Origin: Gemmatimonadota bacterium
GTDB taxonomy: Bacteria > Gemmatimonadota > Gemmatimonadetes > Longimicrobiales > Gaopeijiaceae
Direction of reading: 5' to 3'
Assembly (NCBI GenBank): GCA_028873815.1
Contig: JAPPNN010000053.1
Coordinates: forward strand, 1-64,000
DNA: 64,000 bases
Shown: positions 23,687-31,976 of the stretch, one piece after another
How positions within the stretch are numbered: position 1 is the stretch's first letter
How the letters are laid out: every line of letters starts with the position of its first letter
The notes under the pieces: model-generated
Told to the model about the DNA's origin: nothing
Database searches by the model: none
What the model saw: the letters and a program-made list of their open reading frames with translations, nothing else
Program-made: the position numbers and the translations under genes

Positions 23687-25288
23687 CTAGGACCTCACGC
23701 CGGAGGGCGCTACCAGCGACTCCGCGCGAGCCAGGGTCCAGTCCCCGAAGATGGCGAGGATCGCCGCCGGGACCGCGCCGGACAGAATCATCACGGGATC
23801 CGAGAGCGCGAGCCCGGCCACGATCGAGTCGCCGAGCCCGCCCGCGCCGATGAAGGCGGCCAGCGTCGCCGTGCCGACGTTGATGACGGCCGCCGTGCGC
23901 ACGCCGGCCATGATCACCGGTGCCGCCAGCGGCATTCGTATGCGCGTAAGCAGCTGCACCTCGGTCATACCCAGCGCCCGGCCCGCCGAGACCGCGTCGG
24001 GCGCGGCTTCGACGATGCCCGTGTAGGTGTTGCGCAGGATCGGAAGGAGGGAATAGAGGAAGAGCGCGACGACCGCGGGCGCCACGCCGATCCCGAACAC
24101 GGGGATCATGAAGGCGAGGAGCGCGATCCCCGGAATGGTCTGAAGCAGGCCCGCCGTCCGAATCGCGGCCTCGGCGATCGAACGCCGCCTCTCCAACGCC
24201 ACTCCGGCGGGCAGAGCCACCAGGATCGCTGCGCCAAGCGACACGAGAACCAGGAGGAGGTGGCGGGCGATCTGCCCGGCAAGCTCCGTGCGCTCGGCCC
24301 ACATGTATGCGGGCAGTGCAACCAGGATGCTTCGTGCCGGGCTGCGGCCCGGTCGGGTGCGATCGTCCTCGGCGTCTTCGAGGCCCACATTCGACAGCCC
24401 GATGTCCGCCAGTAGCCGGGCAGCTGCCTCGGCGACCGGCGCGCCGTCGACCTCGATGCGCTCGTTTGCGCGCCGCACGGCTTCGACATCGATTCGCCCT
24501 GCCAGACGCGCAAGCGCGAGGACGGCCTCGGGACGATTGTCGTAGAAGTCACCGCTCACGAGGGGCGCTGCGTCGTAGGGAGGGAAGAAGCGGCGGTCGT
24601 CGGCCAGTACGGTCAGGTCGTGGCGCGAGATCGCGCCATCCGTCGAGTACGCGTCGATCACGTCCACTGCGCCCTCTGCGAGCGCTTGGTACTTGACCGC
24701 CTGCAGGAGACTGCGCGTTTCCCGGAACTCGATCCCGTACACGGCGGTGAGCCCGTCAAGTCCGTCGGCGCGCCCCATGAAGTCCGGGGAGAAGCCGCCG
24801 GCAAGCCTCGGCGCGGCGTCCGCCAGTCCAGTCAGCGTGCGCAGATTCAGGGAGTCAGCCGCCGTTCTGCGCATGGCGATCGCGTATGTGTTCTCGAAGC
24901 CCAGCGGGGGCAGCCAGTGCACGTCCCAGCGTGACAGGAAGGCGTCGCTGACCCTGCGGAACACCTCGGCCGGGCCACCCGCGGCCGTCTCTCCCAGAAT
25001 CGCCGCGAGCCCCGTGCCCGTGTATTCGGGGTAGACATCGACATCGCCGCGGACCAGGGCCTGGAACACCAGTTCGGTGGACGCAAAGCCCGGCCGGCGG
25101 TCGACCGCGTACCCGTGCGACTCGAGGACCTGCGCGAAGGCCTCGGCCAGAAGGTAGCTTTCGGCGAACGGCTTGGACGCGACAACGATCGGTGTCGTCT
25201 GTCCGGCCGCAGGGTCCGCGGCAGCCATCTGGGCCCATACCGCGCAGGCGGCGAGAACAGCCGCTGCCGGCCGCCGGCGCCCGTTCAC
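23687..25288 (-). CDS. Osmoprotectant-type ABC transporter: substrate-binding domain fused to permease
   Basis: 533 residues combining two subunits. After a signal sequence, residues about 33-305 form an OpuAC/ProX-like binding domain (VVASKPFAESYLLAEAF, VYPEYTGTGL, VIDAYSTDGAI). Residues about 325-525 form a BPD-type permease with the EAA-like loop GRALGMTEVQLLTRIRMPLAAPVI and GGLGDSIVAGL. The family imports glycine betaine, choline, carnitine or ergothioneine. In the known EgtU/OpuCBC fusions the permease comes first, so this order is reversed. Its GTG start overlaps the ATPase stop (GTGA), indicating coupled translation. Confidence 0.9.
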   Translation of the reverse strand: MNGRRRPAAAVLAACAVWAQMAAADPAAGQTTPIVVASKPFAESYLLAEAFAQVLESHGYAVDRRPGFASTELVFQALVRGDVDVYPEYTGTGLAAILGETAAGGPAEVFRRVSDAFLSRWDVHWLPPLGFENTYAIAMRRTAADSLNLRTLTGLADAAPRLAGGFSPDFMGRADGLDGLTAVYGIEFRETRSLLQAVKYQALAEGAVDVIDAYSTDGAISRHDLTVLADDRRFFPPYDAAPLVSGDFYDNRPEAVLALARLAGRIDVEAVRRANERIEVDGAPVAEAAARLLADIGLSNVGLEDAEDDRTRPGRSPARSILVALPAYMWAERTELAGQIARHLLLVLVSLGAAILVALPAGVALERRRSIAEAAIRTAGLLQTIPGIALLAFMIPVFGIGVAPAVVALFLYSLLPILRNTYTGIVEAAPDAVSAGRALGMTEVQLLTRIRMPLAAPVIMAGVRTAAVINVGTATLAAFIGAGGLGDSIVAGLALSDPVMILSGAVPAAILAIFGDWTLARAESLVAPSGVRS

Positions 25289-26013
25289 CGCACCACTCCG
25301 GACTTCTCGAGCAGTTCTGCCGCGTAGCCCGTCGCGTCCTGCACGATCTCGCCGGCGGCCGATTCCATGACCACTTCGCCGGCGCGCATCACGGCGATCC
25401 GGGTGGCCACGCGCAGCGCCTCGCGCAGGTCGTGGGTGACGAAAACCGCGGTTACCCCGGCGGACTCGCGCAGTGCGGCAAACGACTCCTGTGCTTCATT
25501 GCGGGTAATCGCGTCGAGGGCCCCGAAGGGCTCGTCCATGAGCAGTATGTCGGGGTCAGCCGCCAGCGCCCGCGCGATGGCTACGCGTTGGCGCTGACCG
25601 CCTGACAGTTCGCGCGGATACCGGCTCGCGAAGACGGCCTGATCCAGCCCGGCGGCGCCCAGTGCGACGCGGCCGCGCTCCGCGGGGTCGGGGTTTCCCA
25701 GCAGCGCAGGGACCAGGGCTGCGTTGTCCAGGCACGTCCAGTGCGGGATCAGCCCGCCGTCCTGCTGCACATATCCGATGGAACGCCTCAGTTGCACCGG
25801 ATCGATGGTGCCGACCGGTCGGCCGCGAACCGTGACGCGGCCACTGTCGAGCTCCGTCAGACGATTGATCGCCCGCAGGAGTGTGGTCTTTCCGGACCCG
25901 CTCTCGCCGACCAGCGCAAGGCAGGCGCCCCTGTCGACGCTGAGCGTCACGTTGTTCAGCGCCAGCACGTCGCCGTACCGCTTGACCGCGTCCTCGATAC
26001 GAATCAGGGCCAC
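25285..26013 (-). CDS. Osmoprotectant-type ABC transporter ATP-binding protein (OpuA/ProV-like)
   Basis: 242-residue ATPase that powers the adjacent fused permease. Walker A is VGESGSGKTTLLRAINRL, the Q loop is IGYVQQDGGLIPHWT, the signature is LSGGQRQRVAIARALAADP, Walker B is ILLMDEPFGALD, and the switch His is in FVTHDLREAL. GTG 26013 has GAGG 7 nt upstream; the much longer frame to 26892 is not ATPase-like. It overlaps the dehydratase 3' end by 10 bp and the downstream gene by 4 bp. It lacks the C-terminal CBS domains of some OpuCA proteins. Confidence 0.93.
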   Translation of the reverse strand: MALIRIEDAVKRYGDVLALNNVTLSVDRGACLALVGESGSGKTTLLRAINRLTELDSGRVTVRGRPVGTIDPVQLRRSIGYVQQDGGLIPHWTCLDNAALVPALLGNPDPAERGRVALGAAGLDQAVFASRYPRELSGGQRQRVAIARALAADPDILLMDEPFGALDAITRNEAQESFAALRESAGVTAVFVTHDLREALRVATRIAVMRAGEVVMESAAGEIVQDATGYAAELLEKSGVVR

Positions 26014-27011
26014 GGCGCACCCTCGCGCAGGGCCCGCACGAGCAGGTCGTCGTCCACGTTGCCGCCGGTGACCAGCGCGACGATCGTCCGGCCGCGCTCC
26101 ACGGGCACGCGCCCGTACATCAGCGCGGCCACCGCCGCCGCGCCGGAGGGTTCGACAACGAGCTTGGCCCGGGTCAGCAGCAGGCGCATGGCGGCGAGAA
26201 TCTCGGCGTCGGCGACGAGCGCCACGTCCTCGACGAACTCGGCGACGTATCGATAGTTCAGCTTCCCCGCCATGGGAGGGGCCAGCCCGTCCGCGATTGT
26301 GTCCGTGGCGTCCAGGCGCGCCGCGCGCCCCTGATCGAGACTGCGCCGCATGCAGGGAGCTCCCTCCGGCTCGACGCCGAAGATGCGCACCGTCGACGCG
26401 CGATCCGCCGGTCCCTTCGCGTGTGCTCCCGCGCCGGCCACCGCCCCGGCGATCCCCGCGATCTGCCCCCCACCGCCCACCGGCACCACGATCGTCTTGT
26501 CGCCGGGAAGATCCTCGTCGATTTCGAGACCGGTGGAGCCGTGCCCCGCGATCACGGCGGCCGAGTCGAACGGATGGAGGAATGTCAGTCCGTCCTCCTC
26601 GGCCCGGCGCCCCGCCTCGCGGAAGGCGTCGGCCGCCGTCCCGTGCAGCACGACTTCTGCGCCGTACCCGATGGTGGCCGCGACCTTGGTGCGGGACGCC
26701 CGCTCCGGCATCACCACCACCGCGCGGGTGCCGGTTCGCTGCGCCGCCCACGCCACGGCCTGCGCGTGATTCCCGGCTGAAATGGTCACCACTCCCCGCG
26801 CACGCTCGCGGTCGCCGAGGCAAGTGATCGAGTTCAGCGCACCGCGTACCTTGAACGAGCCCGTCTTCTGCAGGTTCTCGCACTTCAGCCACACGGGCGC
26901 GCCGATCCTGTCGCCCAGGGTGCGAAACGACAAAACCGGCGTCCGATGGAGCACAGGCGTCACGCGCCGCCTGGCGTTTTCGAAGTCCTTCCCGTCAAGC
27001 AAGGCGTTCAT
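26004..27011 (-). CDS. PLP-dependent threonine/serine dehydratase family enzyme
   Basis: 335-residue fold-type II PLP enzyme, catalytic domain only (no ACT regulatory domain). The Schiff-base Lys is in KTGSFKVRGALN, the substrate loop is TISAGNHAQAVAWAA, the phosphate-binding loop is VPVGGGGQIAGIAGA, and the C-terminal part contains VVEPSGAAAVAAL. Threonine ammonia-lyase (IlvA/TdcB type) and serine racemase share these motifs. Because the next genes encode an osmolyte-type ABC importer, an EutB-like (hydroxyectoine) dehydratase is a third option, but no other ectoine genes are nearby. ATG 27011 follows GGGAGAGAG. First gene of the operon. Confidence 0.88.
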   Translation of the reverse strand: MNALLDGKDFENARRRVTPVLHRTPVLSFRTLGDRIGAPVWLKCENLQKTGSFKVRGALNSITCLGDRERARGVVTISAGNHAQAVAWAAQRTGTRAVVVMPERASRTKVAATIGYGAEVVLHGTAADAFREAGRRAEEDGLTFLHPFDSAAVIAGHGSTGLEIDEDLPGDKTIVVPVGGGGQIAGIAGAVAGAGAHAKGPADRASTVRIFGVEPEGAPCMRRSLDQGRAARLDATDTIADGLAPPMAGKLNYRYVAEFVEDVALVADAEILAAMRLLLTRAKLVVEPSGAAAVAALMYGRVPVERGRTIVALVTGGNVDDDLLVRALREGAPWP

Positions 27012-27176
27012 GCTCTCTCCCGGATTCGTGCGCCGCCGGGGTTTGTCATTACCTGCGCGAGTTCGTAGTTTGGGCCAGACGACGCCCTGCGCCAAGGCAG
27101 CCGTTCGGGCCCCGGCCACGGGATGCCGGCTGGCGGATCCCGCCGCACGCGACCCAGGACACGAGGATTGATCCCC

Positions 27177-29921
27177 ATGAGAATCCGATCACGGTTAAAC
27201 GGTCTTGTTGTTGTCGCATCTGCTGCTATTGTCATCGCGCCGATCTTCGTTCCGGCAAGTGCCCAGGCCCAACAGGGCACGATCACCGGCCAGGTGACGG
27301 ACGCCGAAACGGGCGCACCCGTCGCGAACGCGGCGGTCGAGGCGCTGGGTGCGGCCGGACCGGTCGGAAGCAACGCGGAAGGCCGGTTCAGCCTGACGGT
27401 CGCGGCCGGGACGCACTCCGTTGTGGTGACCGTGATCGGCTACGAGACCACGCGGGTGGACGGCGTAGAGGTGGAGGCCGGGGGCACCGCGAACGTGGAC
27501 ATCTCCATCCGGTCCCAGGCGCTGTTGCTGAACCCCGTCGTGGTCACGGCCTCGCGCCGCCAGGAAAAGGCGCTCGACGCGCCCGCCTCCATTGCGACGG
27601 TTTCGGACGCGGATGTGGCGAGGATCGCGGCGGTCACGGTGGCCGAACACGTCAAGACGCTTCCCGGGGTGGACGCGGTCCAGACGGGCATCGCCCAGGG
27701 GACCGTGGTGGCGCGCGGCTTCAACAACGTCTTCTCCGGAACGCTGCTGACGATCATCGACAACCGTTACGCGCGCGTTCCGTCGCTGAGATTCAACGCG
27801 TACCAGATGCTCCCGACGACCGACCTGGACATCGACCGGATCGAATTCTCGCTGGGGCCCGGCGCGGCGCTCTACGGACCCAACGCGTCGAACGGCGTCA
27901 TGCACATCATCACGTCCTCGCCGATCGACCGGCAGGGAACGACGATCTCGCTGGCCGGCGGCGAGCGGTCGCTGTTCCACGGCCAGTTCCGCACGTCCCA
28001 CTCCCCCTCCGAGAGCTTCGGGCTGAAGATCTCCGGCCAGCACCAGCGCGGAACCGACTGGGAGTTCGACGATCCCGGCGAGGCGCAGGCCCGCATGGCC
28101 GGATGCAGCATCTGCACTCGGAACTACGACGCGGAGCGCTACTCCGCCGACGCCCGCCTCGACTTCCGGTTCGCCGGCGACGGGTCCTTCATCCTCAACG
28201 GCGGAACCAGCGTCCTGGCCAGTGGCGTGGACATGACCGGCATCGGGGCCTTTCAGGTGAAGAACTGGACGTACAACTTCGCGCAGGCACGCCTGTCGAA
28301 GGGCCGTCTGTTCGCCCAGGGCTTCCTCAACATGACCGATTCCGGGGGCGACCCCAATGCGCCGGCCCAGGACGGCACCTTCGGCCTCCGCACCGGCGCC
28401 GCGGTGGTGGACCAGTCCCGGACCATGGCGGCGCAGTTCCAATACGGATTCGACCTGGGATCCTGGCAGAGCTTCACCTACGGCGTCGATTGGCAGCGGA
28501 CCGAACCACGCACCGGAGGCACGATCTTCGGGCGGAACGAGGACGACGACATGATCTCCGAAGTCGGCACCTACCTGCACTCGGAGACATCGCTCGGCGA
28601 CCGGATCGACCTGGTCACGGCCATCCGTCTGGACGACCACAACCGCCTCACGGACGTCAACATCTCACCGCGCGCGGCGCTCGTGTTCCGCCCCGCCGAC
28701 GACCAGAACTTCCGCTTCACGTACAACCGGGCCTTCGCGACTCCGTCCACCACCAATCTCTTCCTGGACATCATCGCCGCGCAGATCCCGCTCTCTCCGC
28801 TGCCCCTCAGCTACAACATCCGCGCCCTTGGCGTGCCCTCCGGCGGCTTCACCTTCAGCGCCCAGTGCCCCGGCGGGCTCATGTCGTACTGCATGCGCTC
28901 ACCCTTCGTACCGGGACAGGCCCTGCCGGCGCACGCCGCGGCGCTGTGGCCAGCACTCCTCGAGGCGCTGCCTTCGATCCTCCCTCCCAGTTTCGTGCCC
29001 TTCGCCGATCTTCTGAAGAATCTTCTGCAGAGTCCGGGCGCGTTGCCGGGTGATCCCGTGATCGGCACGGTGCTCCGCCGGCTGAACCAGGCGGCCATCG
29101 ATCCGGCGGACGCGTTCCCGCTGGACTCATCTCCCGTGGAGAGCATCGCCGATCTCACCTCGACCATCAACAACACCTACGAGGTCGGATACAAGGGCCT
29201 GATCAGCGACCGGGTGCGGCTGTCCGCCGACGTGTATTTCAGCCGGGTGGAGAACTTCGTCGGCCCGCTCCGCGTCGTGACCCCGAACGTTTTCTTCGAC
29301 CCGGAGAGCACCACGGCCTTCGTCGCTCATCGGTTGGCGCCGCTCATTCAGGCCGGCATAGTGACCCTGGAGCAGCTCAAACCGATCGTCGAGGGGGTGG
29401 CTCAGCTCCCGCTGGGCACCATTGTCCCCGACCAGGTCGATGCGCCCGATCTGCTGGTGACCTATCGCAACTTCGGGGAGGTGGACTTCTGGGGGGCGGA
29501 CCTTGCCGCGGACATCCTGGCCTCGGATCGCCTCAGGATCAGCGCCAACTACTCCTTCCAGAGTGACGAGTGCTTCGACTTCAACGAAGACGGCAACTGC
29601 ACCACGTCGGACGACATCGCGCTGAACGCCCCGAGCCACAAAGGGTCGGTCGGATTCGTCTTCGACGACCAGACCTCGGGATTCTCCTTCGGTGCGCGGA
29701 TGCGGATGACTACGGCATTTCCGATGAACTCCGGCGTCTACATCGGAGATGTGGACGGGTACGGAGTCGTGGACGCATCGGTCGGATACAGGCTTCCCTT
29801 CCAGCCCGGCACGCATGTTTCGCTGACGGCCAACAACCTGCTGAACAACCTGCACCAGGAGTTCGTAGGGGCCCCGGAGATCGGCAGAATGCTGCTGGCG
29901 CGGGTCAGGTACGACTTCTGA
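27177..29921 (+). CDS. TonB-dependent outer-membrane receptor with carboxypeptidase-like N-terminal domain
   Basis: 914 residues. A signal peptide (ending AQAQQG) precedes a CarboxypepD_reg-like domain (GTITGQVTDAETGAPVANA). Then comes the plug domain (NPVVVTASRRQEKALDAPAS, SLGPGAALYGPNASNGVMHI) and a 22-strand-type beta barrel ending in the terminal aromatic strand MLLARVRYDF. The substrate is unknown; there is no SusD gene beside it. A Cys-rich loop lies around residues 305-315 (GCSICTRN). ATG 27177 has GAGG 10 nt upstream. Translation ends 40 bp before argR, so its position next to arginine genes may be coincidental. Confidence 0.93.
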   Translation: MRIRSRLNGLVVVASAAIVIAPIFVPASAQAQQGTITGQVTDAETGAPVANAAVEALGAAGPVGSNAEGRFSLTVAAGTHSVVVTVIGYETTRVDGVEVEAGGTANVDISIRSQALLLNPVVVTASRRQEKALDAPASIATVSDADVARIAAVTVAEHVKTLPGVDAVQTGIAQGTVVARGFNNVFSGTLLTIIDNRYARVPSLRFNAYQMLPTTDLDIDRIEFSLGPGAALYGPNASNGVMHIITSSPIDRQGTTISLAGGERSLFHGQFRTSHSPSESFGLKISGQHQRGTDWEFDDPGEAQARMAGCSICTRNYDAERYSADARLDFRFAGDGSFILNGGTSVLASGVDMTGIGAFQVKNWTYNFAQARLSKGRLFAQGFLNMTDSGGDPNAPAQDGTFGLRTGAAVVDQSRTMAAQFQYGFDLGSWQSFTYGVDWQRTEPRTGGTIFGRNEDDDMISEVGTYLHSETSLGDRIDLVTAIRLDDHNRLTDVNISPRAALVFRPADDQNFRFTYNRAFATPSTTNLFLDIIAAQIPLSPLPLSYNIRALGVPSGGFTFSAQCPGGLMSYCMRSPFVPGQALPAHAAALWPALLEALPSILPPSFVPFADLLKNLLQSPGALPGDPVIGTVLRRLNQAAIDPADAFPLDSSPVESIADLTSTINNTYEVGYKGLISDRVRLSADVYFSRVENFVGPLRVVTPNVFFDPESTTAFVAHRLAPLIQAGIVTLEQLKPIVEGVAQLPLGTIVPDQVDAPDLLVTYRNFGEVDFWGADLAADILASDRLRISANYSFQSDECFDFNEDGNCTTSDDIALNAPSHKGSVGFVFDDQTSGFSFGARMRMTTAFPMNSGVYIGDVDGYGVVDASVGYRLPFQPGTHVSLTANNLLNNLHQEFVGAPEIGRMLLARVRYDF

Positions 29922-29961
29922 CCGCGAGGCTGCCCAGGGACCGCGGCGGTCGCCTGCAACC

Positions 29962-30429
29962 GTGACCTCGGGAGGCAAGCGCGAGCGGCAGGCCAGGTTG
30001 CTCGATATTATCCGGCACACCCGCGTGCCTCATCAGGAGGCGCTGCGCAAGCTTCTGGCCGCGCAGGGGTTTCCGGTAGCCCAGGCCACGCTGTCGCGCG
30101 ACATCCGGGATCTGCGCCTGGTCAAGGTCAAGGCGGCGGACGGCAGACCCCACTACACCCTGCCCGAAGAGTGGGACCACGTACCTCCCCTCGACGCCAT
30201 TCTCCCGGCTCTGTTCGTATCCGCGGAAGCGGTGGGGAATCTGATCGTGGTGCGGACCCTGAGCGGCGGCGCGCAGACGGTCGCGTCCGGGATCGACTGG
30301 GAGGAGTTCAAGGGCCTTGCGGGAACAATCGCCGGCGACGACACGGTACTGATCATTCTGCGTGACGCCGAGTCCGCCCAGCGCGTGGTGGATACCCTCC
30401 GGAGGCTGGCGGGCGGCCGCGCGCCTTGA
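29962..30429 (+). CDS. argR: Arginine repressor
   Basis: 155 residues with the ArgR two-domain layout. The N-terminal winged HTH (about 1-70) contains the signature ATLSRDIRDLRLVKV, and the C-terminal oligomerisation/arginine-binding domain (about 85-150) contains TLSGGAQTVASGIDW and GTIAGDDTVLIILRD, where GDDT is the conserved arginine-contact loop. It is expected to repress arginine biosynthesis when arginine is abundant. The GTG start has no strong ribosome site. It sits directly upstream of argG and argH, and candidate ARG boxes lie between argR and argG. Confidence 0.95.
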   Translation: MTSGGKRERQARLLDIIRHTRVPHQEALRKLLAAQGFPVAQATLSRDIRDLRLVKVKAADGRPHYTLPEEWDHVPPLDAILPALFVSAEAVGNLIVVRTLSGGAQTVASGIDWEEFKGLAGTIAGDDTVLIILRDAESAQRVVDTLRRLAGGRAP

Positions 30430-30435
30430 CTTCCA

Positions 30436-30474
30436 GCCGCTCTATGCATATTCATTCACTATAGCGGTATTTTT
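30436..30474 (+). terminator. Candidate intrinsic terminator after argR
   Basis: CCGCT at the 5' side pairs with AGCGG just before TATTTTTTTT; a few more pairs follow after a small bulge. The stem loop includes the first ARG-box-like site. The T tract directly after the stem supports termination of argR transcripts, possibly partial. Confidence 0.5.
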
Positions 30475-30481
30475 TTTCATT
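30443..30481. promoter_or_regulatory. Tandem ARG-box-like operators upstream of argG
   Basis: Box 1 (30443-30460) has half sites TGCAT and ATTCA around a 4-bp AT-rich centre, one mismatch from the TGAAT-N4-ATTCA core known for ArgR. Box 2 (30464-30481) reads GGTAT-N4-TTTCA, three mismatches, and lies exactly 3 bp further, the spacing usual for paired ARG boxes. The region is the most AT-rich stretch in the arg locus. Confidence 0.55.
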
Positions 30482-30658
30482 CTCACAAGCGGTAGGAACC
30501 GCGGTTCCGGTTCGAGGCGTCGGTGACGCCTGGCCAGGGTACCTGGTTGCCGCGCGGGTGGGCCCGGAGCGCAGGGCGCTTGTTATCGTACGGCCTTGGC
30601 GGGAGACGTACGGCCCCTGTAGCTCCGGTCCCCCAACCGCCGGCGGGAAGAGCAAGCC

Positions 30659-31960
30659 ATGAAAGTCGTGCTGGGATATTCGGGAGGCCTCGACACCTCG
30701 GTCATCGTGCCCTGGCTGCGGGAAAACTACGGGGCGGACGTCATATGCATGGCCGCCGATGTGGGCCAGCGGGGCGGTGTCGCCAAGCTGGGGACGAAGG
30801 CATTTGCGACCGGGGCTTCGGCCTTCTTCGGCGAGGATCTGCGTGAGGAGTTCGTCTCGGGGTATGTGTTTCCGGTGCTGCGTGCAGGCGCGGTGTACAG
30901 CCGGAAATACCTGCTCGGGACGTCCATGGCGCGTCCGCTGATCTCGCGCCGCATGGTCGAGATCGCGCGCAGGACAGGCGCTCATTGCCTGGCACACGGC
31001 TGCACGGGCAAGGGGAACGACCAACTGCGCTTCGAGCTGTCATTTGCCGCCCTGGCCCCGGACCTGCAGGTGATCGCTCCCTGGAGGGAGTGGGACATTG
31101 TCTCGCGCGAAGACGCATTCGCGTACGCGGAGCAGAGGGGCATTTCGCTGGAGGGCGTCGACCACGAGAAGCTGTACTCGCGCGACGAGAACCTGTGGCA
31201 CATAAGCCACGAGGGTGGGCCCCTGGAGGACCCCGCCAACGCGCCCGGAGACGATGTGTTCCTGTGGACGCGTGATCCGGCCGCTGCGCCCGATGTCCCG
31301 CTCGACGTGGAAGTGGGGTTCGAGAAGGGTGTTCCGGTGACAATCGACGGAGAGGCGCTCTCGCCGCTGGCCCTGCTGGAGACTCTTAACGCGGCCGGAT
31401 CGGAGCACGGTGTAGGCCGGGCCGACGTGATCGAGGATCGCGTTGTGGGGATCAAGTCGCGCGGCGTGTACGAGACACCCGGTGGCACGATCCTCCTCAC
31501 CGCGATCCAGGAGCTCGAACAGTTGGTGCTGTCTCGGCAGTGCCTGGGACTCAAGGACCAGCTTGCGCCGCGCTACGCCGACCTGGTCTACGAGGGACGG
31601 TGGTGGACGCCGGAGCGCGAGGCCCTCGACGCCATGGTGAACTCGCTGATGACAAACGTCACGGGGACGGTGCGGGTGCGGCTGTTCAAGGGACAGGCGA
31701 CGGTGCTGTCGCGCAGCGCGCCCGCGTCCCTCTACGACCTCGATCTCGCCTCGTTCGGAGCGAGCGAAGGCTATGCCCATGCCGATTCGTCCGGTTTCCT
31801 GAAGCTCTTCAGTCTGCCGCAGCGCGCCGTTGCGGCGCAGCGGCTCGTGGCCGCGCAAGCCGCCACCGTGCCGGTCTCGGACACGGTCGCCTCCCGGCCG
31901 ACCGACCGGAACGGCAGGGAGTCGTCCACCGCCGAACTGGTCCACGCGAAGCGCGGCTGA
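30659..31960 (+). CDS. argG: Argininosuccinate synthase
   Basis: Condenses citrulline and aspartate with ATP to argininosuccinate in arginine biosynthesis. 433 residues. The PP-loop ATP-binding motif is LGYSGGLDTSVI at residues 5-16. HGCTGKGNDQLRFE and the APWREWDI segment are family signatures, and WHISHEGGPLEDP contributes to citrulline/aspartate binding. The Ala/Val-rich C-terminal tail (about 395-433) is longer than usual. ATG 30659 is preceded by GGGAAGAG. ArgR-type sites lie about 180-215 bp upstream. argH follows after 16 bp. Confidence 0.97.
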   Translation: MKVVLGYSGGLDTSVIVPWLRENYGADVICMAADVGQRGGVAKLGTKAFATGASAFFGEDLREEFVSGYVFPVLRAGAVYSRKYLLGTSMARPLISRRMVEIARRTGAHCLAHGCTGKGNDQLRFELSFAALAPDLQVIAPWREWDIVSREDAFAYAEQRGISLEGVDHEKLYSRDENLWHISHEGGPLEDPANAPGDDVFLWTRDPAAAPDVPLDVEVGFEKGVPVTIDGEALSPLALLETLNAAGSEHGVGRADVIEDRVVGIKSRGVYETPGGTILLTAIQELEQLVLSRQCLGLKDQLAPRYADLVYEGRWWTPEREALDAMVNSLMTNVTGTVRVRLFKGQATVLSRSAPASLYDLDLASFGASEGYAHADSSGFLKLFSLPQRAVAAQRLVAAQAATVPVSDTVASRPTDRNGRESSTAELVHAKRG

Positions 31961-31976
31961 CCGGCTGCCCGCTGCC

